From NCBI RefSeq assembly GCF_029407905.1, contig NC_073626.1, positions 85,525,482 through 85,589,481 of the forward strand: a DNA stretch of 64,000 nt, read 5' to 3'. This DNA is from Bubalus kerabau. Lineage: Eukaryota; Chordata; Mammalia; Artiodactyla; Bovidae. The position numbers and the translations under genes are program-made. Shown one piece after another: positions 56,707-64,000 of the stretch. Position 1 is the stretch's first letter. Every line of letters starts with the position of its first letter. The notes below the pieces were generated by a model, which worked only from the letters and a program-made list of their open reading frames with translations, did no database searches and had not been told where the DNA came from.

Positions 56707-57660
56707 TTCAATAAACAGTTAATGAGTACCACTCTATGCCAAACAAAATAGTAGCTGTTTGATGTGTGAGTTATATAAAACTGATTTCTGCAAGTAATGA
56801 ACCTCTACTCTTCAGAGTAGAAAAGAGAATGGAAAGTGTTGGAAAATAGAGCTGTGTACTTATACGGTGGTAGCAATGAGCAAGAAGAAGCTAGTTTTCT
56901 TGAGAAGACTGAGAAAGTTTTACTAAAGGATGATGCTCAAAATAGTACTTTTGAAATTGTAGTTTGAATTTCAGATGTGTGGCCCAAGAGCTGACCAGAG
57001 AAGTGAACTAACATGGTCAAAATTCACGCTAAAGAAATTCCTTTATCTATAGGATGGAGTGGAGACTGGGGATACAGAAATATATGAAAAATGCTGTTTT
57101 GCATCATTTAGGTAAAGGATAGGGCCCAACAATGGATGTATTTTAAATAATTAATGGGTGAGGGACTCTGTGTCAAAGTTAAAATAAGAGACATGGAAAA
57201 TCTGATATTATATTTACAAGCTTGAATGTTGTCAGAGATAATCACGCCTTTGATATATACACAGAAAGATGAAGAGCCATACAAAATATCAGCTTGAGTG
57301 GGAGTTAATTATTCCCAGCATGGAGAGAATTTCAAGAAGATATCAGCCAATAGAACTGACTGGCAAAATTTAACAGCCTACAAGCTTATTTTGTTTCCAG
57401 TATCCACAAATCTTATTAATTAAGCTTATTTTGTTTCCAGTATCCACAAATCACTGCAATGGATAAATATGAGAGATGATAAAACTGATTTTATTTCCTT
57501 TTTGAGTTTGTTAAGAGTACAGAAATAAAAATAAAAACAGTCACTGTATCAAAAAGGAAATATTCAATCATACTTATTTCAGGACCCAAAGTGACTTTGG
57601 GATTATTCCTTTCTACTGTCCTTGATTAGTATTAACAAGTGAACTAGCCCTGTTTATGGA
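56707..57660. other. Unique sequence with a local duplication
   Basis: No gene recognised. The direct repeat at 57382-57452 is the only structure. Confidence 0.45.
57382..57452 (+). repeat. Perfect 31 bp direct duplication
   Basis: AAGCTTATTTTGTTTCCAG plus TATCCACAAATC occurs at 57382-57412 and identically at 57422-57452, separated by TTATTAATT. Confidence 0.95.
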
Positions 57661-58398
57661 TGTTGTTGTTGTTGTTCAGTCGCTCAGCCATGTCCAACCC
57701 TTTGCTACCCCATAGACTGCAGCATGCCAGGCTTCCCTGTCCTTCACCATCTCCTGGAGCTTGTTCAAACTCATGTCCATTGAGTCACTGATGCCATCCA
57801 ACCATCTCATCCTCTATTGCCCCCTTCTTCCCCTGCTCTCAATCTTTCGCAGCATCAGGGTCTTTTCCAATGAGTCTCCTCTTTGCATCAGGTGGCTAAA
57901 GTATTGGAGCTTAGGTTTCAATCAGTCTTTCCAATGACTATTTAGGGTTGATTTCCTTTAAGGTTGACTGGTTTGATCTCCTTGCTGTCCAAGGGACTCA
58001 CAAGAGTCTTCTCCAACACCACATTTCAATGGCATCAATTCTTCGGTGCTCAGCCTTCTTTATGGTCCAACTCACATCCATGCATGACTACTGGAAATAT
58101 CATAGCTCTGAGGAGACAGACCTTTGTCAGCAAAGTGATATCTTTGCTTTTAATATGCTGTTTAATTTGGTCATAGCCTTTCTTCCAAGGGCAAGCGTCT
58201 TCTAATTTTATGGTTGCAGTCACTGTTTGCAGTGATTTTAGAGTTCAAGAATAGAAAATCTGTTACTGCTTCCACTTTTCCCCATTCTATTTGCCATGAA
58301 GTGATGGGACTGGGTGCCATGATCTTAGTTTTATGAATGTTGAGTTTTAAGCCAGCTTTTTCACTCTCTTCTTTCACCCTCATCAAGAGTCTCTTTAA
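57661..58398 (-). mobile_element. BovB-type 3' fragment, antisense, older
   Basis: (GTT)n then CAGTCGCTCAGCCATGTCC to CTTTCACCCTCATCAAGAG. Shares the tail style (TTGTTGTTCAGT) and the divergence of the 45301-48168 element, suggesting one older subfamily. Confidence 0.9.
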
Positions 58399-58430
58399 AT
58401 TATGTCTAAATTACTAATACCCAATGCAAT

Positions 58431-58639
58431 GACTTCCCTGGCGGCTCAGATGGTAAAGCATCTGCTTACAATGCACGAGACCCAGGTTCAATCTCTGGGT
58501 AGGGAAGATCTCTTGGAGAAGGAAATGGCAACCCACTCCAGTATTCTTGCCTGGAAAATCCCATGGGAGGAACCTGGTAGGCTACAGTCCATGGTGTTGC
58601 AAAGAGTTGGACATGACTGAGTGACTTCACTTTTCACTT
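58431..58639 (+). mobile_element. Bov-tA SINE
   Basis: GACTTCCCTGGCGGCTCAGA, GGTTCAATCTCTGGGTAGGG, GAAATGGCAACCCACTCCAG, GAGTTGGACATGACTGAG. Possible TSD AATGCAATG / AATACAATG. Confidence 0.9.
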
Positions 58640-59200
58640 AATACAATGTAAATGTTATATAAATAGGTGCCAGTGTGGGGCATATTTAAGTTTTGCCTTT
58701 TGGAACTTTCTGGAATTAAAAAAACTTTTTTTCTATCCATAGTTATGCCCATGGATGTGAAACCTATGGGTATGGAGGCCCAGCTGTGTTTGTTGGGCAT
58801 GCTAGCCTGAGGCCTTGCTCCTGTTGCCTTTATATGGGGGCCTTTGTCTGCCCCTTTAGACTTTGTCCTTTTCCCCTTTCTCTTCTATCTAGCTCTTTGG
58901 AAGATGGAGAACAAGAGTGAATTTACATCCCTAATCCCTGATATGGGGCTATTGACTGCCTTTCCACAGAGGAGTTGAGTTGACTCAGCCAAATGAAGTT
59001 CTAAATAGTGCCTGTCAATTTCTTACCTCCAGTGTGCTCCTTGCAGGGGGAACTGGCAGATCCTTCTTAGATTTAGGTCAAGTGTGTTAAGTAAACACAT
59101 TTCTCTCCCATCATAAAATTTGAACCATAAGAGAGGAGGGGAATTCCTTTGGCCCAGCACAAGCCTTATAGGACAACATTACCTGAGGCTATTTGGTCAA
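58640..59200. other. Unique sequence
   Basis: No gene or repeat recognised; slightly higher GC than its surroundings. Confidence 0.4.
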
Positions 59201-59421
59201 GTGTGTGCTAAGTCTCTTTAGTTGTATCCAACTCTTTTCTGCCCTATGGACTGTAACCACCAGGCCTCTCTGTCCATGGGATTCTACGGGCAAGAATATT
59301 GGAATGTGTTGCCATGCCCTACTCCAGGAGATCTTCCCTACCCAGGGATCAAACCCACATCGCTTATATCTCCTGCACTGGCAGGCAGATTCTTTATTAA
59401 TAGCAACTACTTGGGAAGCCC
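59201..59421 (-). mobile_element. Bov-tA SINE, antisense
   Basis: GTGTGTGCTAAGTCTCTTTA, GGCAAGAATATTGGAATGTG, CCAGGGATCAAACCCACATC, CTTGGGAAGCCCC. Confidence 0.86.
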
Positions 59422-59553
59422 CTGCTTGAGCAAGGCTGCATACCAATATGCAACTTGTACTGAAGCACCTGACAATAGTGACTACTCCTTCTAGTACTGT
59501 TGAGAGCATTGCCCTGTGGAACTAGAGATTCCAGTGACTTAGTCTCCTAGAGG

Positions 59554-60740
59554 GATCAGAAGTCACTCAGTCGTGTCCGACTCTTTGCGACCCCATGAAT
59601 TGCAGCTTGCCAGGCCTCCCTGTCCCTCACCAACTCCCGGAGTTCACCCAAACTCATGTCCATCGAGTCGGTGATGCCATCCAGCCATCTCATCCTCTGT
59701 CGTCCCCTTCTCCTCCTACCTCCAATCACTCCCAACATCAGAGTCTTTTCCAATGAGTCAGCTCTTCGCATGAGGTGGCCAAAGTATTGGAGTTTCAGCT
59801 TCAGCATCATTCCTTCCAAAGAACACCCAGGACTGATCTCTTTTAGAATGGACTGGTTGGATCTCCTTGCAGTCCAAGGGACTCTCAAGAGTCTTCTCCA
59901 ACACCACAGTTCAAAAGCATCAATTATTCAGCGCTCAGCTTTCTTCACTGTCCAACTCTCACATCCATACATGACCACAGGAAAAACCATAGCCTTGACT
60001 AGACGAACCTTTGTTGGCAAAGTAATGTCTCTGCTTTTGAATATGCCATCTAGGTTGGTCATAACTTTCCTTTCAAGGAGTAAGCGTCTTTTAATTTCAT
60101 GGCTGCAATCACCATCTGCAGTGATTTTGGAGCCCCCCCAAAATAAACTCTGACACTGTTTCCACTGTTTCCCCATCTATTTCCCATGAAGTGATGGGAC
60201 CAGATGCCATAATCTTAGTTTTCTGAATGTTTAGCTTTAGGTCAAGTTTTTCACTCTCCTCTTTCACTTTCATCAAGCAGCTTTTTAGTTCCTCTTCACT
60301 TTCTGCCATAAGGGTGGTATCATCTGCATATCTGAGGTTATTGATATTTCTCCCAGCAATCTTGATTCCAGCTTGTGCTTTTTCCAGCCCCGCGTTTCTC
60401 ATGATGTACTCTGCATATAAGTTAAATAAGCAGGGGACAATATATAGCCTTGATGTACTCCTGTTCCTATCTGGAACCAGTCTGTTGCTCCATGTCCAGT
60501 TCTGACTGTTGCTTCCTGACCTGCATATAGGTTTCTCAAGAGGCAGGTCAGGTGGTCTGGTATTCCCATCTCTTTCAGAATTTTCCACAGTTTATTGTGA
60601 TGCACACAGTCAAAGGCTTTGGCATAGTCAATAAAGCAGAAATAGATGTTTTTCTGGAACTCTCTTGCTTTATCAATGATCCGGCGAATGTTGGCAATTT
60701 GATCTCTGGTTCCTCTGCCTTTCCTAAAACCAGCTTGAAC
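59554..60740 (-). mobile_element. BovB, 5'-truncated, antisense
   Basis: From GATCAGAAGTCACTCAGTCG to CTTTCCTAAAACCAGCTTG. RT motif C (RYADDTTLM) is intact on the minus strand within 60109-60588. Two or three frameshifts (near 59900, 60130 and 60440) separate the readable segments 59556-59888, 59928-60176, 60109-60588 and 60399-60605. No clear TSD. Confidence 0.94.
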
Positions 60741-63275
60741 AATACATTATCCCAGAACCTATCTAGTCTGAATTCATGGATTCAGAACACTGTAAACATG
60801 GGACAGATTTCTCGCACATAAACTCCAAAAAGGTAGCAGGTTGCAAAGATTTGATCTGAAAGGAGTCACATTTTCAGAAGCTTGGAATCAGCTTCTAGAA
60901 CTGGTTTTTCAGATATTCATGGTCAATTCAGAGTCCCCAGGGGATTTACAACCAAAGAATGGAAAATAGCAGTCTCATCCATTTGGAATTTGTCATTTGT
61001 ATTATTTACATTACTAAACAGAGTCAATCTGAAAAATGTTACCATAATGACAAAGTGAATTAATGTAGGTCTTAGAACAAGTGGAACACTTAATGCTGTC
61101 TAAGAATTTGGCTCATTAAGAAAAAGCAAAGAATCACTTCTTATCTTGTAACAATTTCTTAGATTTTACACTTTTCCTTTGAGGAATGGAAAATGTAAAA
61201 TTGATATGGCAGTCATTTGAAATTAATTTCAAAAGCCTACTCAGTTTACTACTTAAGATCAAAGTACATTTTCCTGACATTTTTTGGTACTAATTACCAT
61301 TACAGCTTAATTGACTTCCATTTGGGGAAGTATATATACGTGTGTTTATATATGTATAACATACATGCACACACACATAATCATGCAATGCTATTTTGTG
61401 GATACATGTGTTTATGTGTATATACATATATTTATGCACATATGTATTAAAATATGACTAATAAGAATTGACTTATTAGAACATATTAAAGGTGTTTTAC
61501 AAAATGAAATATAATAGAAACCAAGCATAAAAGTGATTTAAAGATTTTTGTGTAAGAAAAATTCTATTCTAGCTGTCTTGCAACACTGTGTAAGACCTTT
61601 TCAAAATGTGGAAGCAAAAGCACAAACCATTCTCCCAGCTTTCTCTTTCTCTTTTTTTCTTCACATTTTATAAAACTGCAGTTTTATTGCTAGATAATAT
61701 GGTAAAAAAGATTCATTGTAAGGGTTACCTAACAACGTTGGTGGTGTTGATGAATAGTTGCAATTAATACATTCCCTTAATTAGTCTGATACCCAGAAGA
61801 TGCACCTGGCAGGTCATTTTAATACTACAATTGATTTATAGCTGCTAGAAATGATTTTACCAGCTATCTTCAGAGAGTACAATTAGAGCGGATTTCATTT
61901 TTTTATGCATTTTCACTGAGGAATAAACATAAAAGGTCTATGTAATTCAGAACAAAGCAGCTATAATGTACTAATGGTTTATGGATTTTATTAATATTCA
62001 GCTAACATTAGAGGCAATTTTATGGGAAAGCAACCTATTTTCCTTATGAAGTATTCAGTTTTTTAGTATCTGAGTGCTTTGTTTAAAAAATAAATGTTGA
62101 TATTTTCCAATAAGTTGCTTCTATTTCTTATAGCAAAAATGCTATATGTTACAAAGTATGAAAAAAGAAAATAAGAATTTTAGGTGCTGTTCATTAATTG
62201 CATGCATTTATATACTGCATATTTACTTCTTAAATACATGTAAATTCTAAAGTAAGTCATTAAGCATTCATGTGATTTAAATAGTGCTTCCATTAATATA
62301 ATTGTTGAGCTAATGGATGAACTCTATCAGTAATGGAGGGAGTTGCACTCTGTGGTTGAACAGGTAACAGAATATTTTAAGATCCTGATTACATATCTGG
62401 CTTTTCATCCCCTGTTTATCTGGGATATTAATTTTGCTAATCGGGAATCTTTCTCCTTCTCACTCACTATCCATGACATGGGACGAGTTTACTCGTTTAG
62501 TTTAAGATACTAGGATAATGAGAAATCAGCTCCACTGATAAAGCTAATAGTCCTGTGAAAATATATTTATATTTAAATATACCATTTCCATGAATAAAAT
62601 GAACTCTACCTGAAAAATGTCTTTATCAAAGTGTCAGTGAACTTCTGGTAGCTCAAGAAAAATTTTCATATTAAACAATTCAAAATTTCTTTAAAATTTC
62701 CTCTATGACTAGTTAATGAGAGTCTACTATGTGTAAGTTAGGAAGTGCTGTGAATTCAAGAAGGAAAGAACAAAAGGTCTCTGTCAACATGGAATTAGAG
62801 TCTAGTGGGGAAAGGCAGGAGGATTCAACTGATCCATAAATACAAAATCATAAGCATCATCTAGTGAAGGAAAAGCTGAGGAGCTTGTGAAAGGATATCA
62901 CAGGAAAGCCTGGTTACTGCTTCATTTCTGTATTACAGATTCTAAACTAGAAATTGGCAGCCTGGTCTAAACCACAGAGAAAAATCACAGCACCCATAAT
63001 GTCCCATAAAATTATTTCTCCTCTTTCAAATGTGAAAATTCTTCTGAACCTCCATCAGTAGGTGAGCTTAGATTTATTTGCTTGGTTTTGTTTTTAGTAG
63101 TTAGTAATAGATTTGCAAAGTCATTCAAGCTCTTGTCAAAATTTCCCTCTACATCTTGGAAAGACAGCAATAGAGTTCAGAATTAAGTGTTCTAATTTTC
63201 TGGAATTCTATTGTCTACATAAAGTATCATTTATCAAATCTTACCACATGTTTATGTGTTCCTCTTTAACATTTT
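60741..63275. other. About 2.5 kb nearly repeat-free AT-rich stretch
   Basis: No SINE, LINE or BovB recognised, only a microsatellite at 61329-61446. There are long AT-rich segments with homeodomain-type words (TAATTA, TTAATTAG, ATTAAT), for example 61740-62300. Candidate conserved non-coding sequence, unproven. Confidence 0.5.
61329..61446. repeat. TA/TG/CA-rich microsatellite cluster
   Basis: TATATATACGTGTGT, ATGCACACACACATAATC and TGTGTATATACATATATT: imperfect alternating purine-pyrimidine tract. Confidence 0.8.
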
Positions 63276-64000
63276 TTTAAATTGAAGTATAGTTGATATT
63301 GTTACTGTTGTTTAGTTGCTAAGTCATATCTGACTCTTGTAATTTCAGTGGGCTATAGCCCACCAGGCTCCTATGTCCATGGGACTTCCTAGGCAAGAAT
63401 ACTAGAGTGAGTTGCCATTTCCTTCTCCTGGGGGCTCCTGATCCAGGGATCAAACTTGTGTCTCCTGCTTTGTCGGAGTTGTGTCGGCAGGAGGGGGTGG
63501 AGGTGGTTCTTTACCACTGAGCTACCAGGGAAGCTCATAGTTGATCTACAATATTATATCAGGTGTGCAACACAGGTGATTCACAATTTTAAAAGATTAT
63601 ATTCCATTTCGAGTTATTATAAGATACACAGGCTTTATTCCCTGTGTTCTACAATATATCCTCATAGCTTACTTGTTTTACATGCAGTAATTTGTACCTC
63701 TTCATTCTCAACTCTTATGTTGTGCTTTCCCTCATCCCTCTCCCCAGTGGTAACTACTAGTTTGTTTTCTATATCTGTGAATCTGTTTCTTTTTTGTTAT
63801 ATTTTAAAATATTTTGTTATTTTTTATATGTCCTTGTTATATTTACTAGATAGATTTTTTTACATATAAGTGATAACACATAGTATTTGTCTTTCTCTGA
63901 TATTTTACTTATATATCCTCCACATCCATTTATGTTGTTGCAAGTGGCAAAATTTCATTCCTTTGTATGGCTGAGTAGTATTTCAGTAGTATTCCACCCA
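63276..64000 (-). mobile_element. Artiodactyl L1 3' end (runs off the window), SINE inside
   Basis: Antisense L1 3' UTR: AAATTGAAGTATAGTTGAT, then after the SINE CTACAATATTATATCAGGTG, TCTATATCTGTGAATCTG, and ending near ATGGCTGAGTAGTATTTCAG at the window edge. ORF2 should lie to the right. Confidence 0.82.
63298..63536 (-). mobile_element. Bov-tA SINE with TSD, inside L1
   Basis: Antisense: TTGTTTAGTTGCTAAGTCAT, GGCAAGAATACTAGAGTGAG, CCAGGGATCAAACTTGTG, GAGCTACCAGGGAAGCTC. It has an extra G-rich stretch (GGCAGGAGGGGGTGGAGG) where normal copies read GGCAGGTGGG. TSD ATAGTTGAT at 63289-63297 and 63537-63545. Confidence 0.92.

Noticed and set aside
61217..61450. 77-codon frame with repeated Tyr/His/Ile
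   Set aside because: Encoded by the TA/TG/CA microsatellite tract.

Overview
This 64 kb window is mammalian nuclear DNA from a ruminant, almost certainly a bovid (cattle/bison/buffalo or sheep/goat lineage). The diagnosis rests on dense ruminant-specific mobile elements: about 13 copies of the RTE retrotransposon BovB, about 17 Bov-tA (tRNA-Glu-type) SINEs, 8 Bov-A2 SINEs ending in (CAG)n, two CHR-type SINEs, and young L1-BT-type L1 ends. I found no host protein-coding gene, no tRNA/rRNA gene and no CRISPR array. All longer reading frames but one are retrotransposon remnants or their antisense shadows. The sequence looks intergenic or deep-intronic and AT-rich.

Layout. 1-2552 is the 5' UTR of an L1-BT element on the minus strand, with two internal tandem arrays; the rest of that element lies left of the window. 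2553-7492 is mostly unique sequence with SINEs, including a Bov-A2 inside a CHR SINE. 7493-12000 is an old minus-strand L1 holding a near-full-length but dead BovB, itself split by an L1-BT tail. 12169-12250 is a mariner-type hairpin resembling the bovine miR-2284/2285 family. 13100-23310 is a pile of minus-strand L1 segments interrupted by SINEs and three co-oriented BovB 3' ends. 23311-34197 is mainly unique sequence with scattered SINEs, an L1-BT tail and a HAL1-like remnant.

34198-35565 is the best-preserved BovB: a 5'-truncated copy with 450 uninterrupted codons and an intact YADD reverse-transcriptase box. 37300-43822 is an ancient plus-strand L1 carrying six later insertions, two of them at one target site. 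45301-48168 is a long, older minus-strand BovB split by a Bov-A2. 48944-52050 and 60741-63275 are long stretches with almost no recognisable repeats, and are the best places to look for constrained non-coding sequence. 52064-60740 carries more SINE, L1 and BovB copies. The window ends inside a minus-strand artiodactyl L1 3' end.

The 'system' here is parasitic: the non-autonomous SINEs depend on LINE machinery. L1 is the presumed partner for A-tailed elements, and BovB for elements sharing its 3' end. Paired target-site duplications (TSDs) let the insertion order be read in many places. I found no undescribed biological system that the sequence alone would support.
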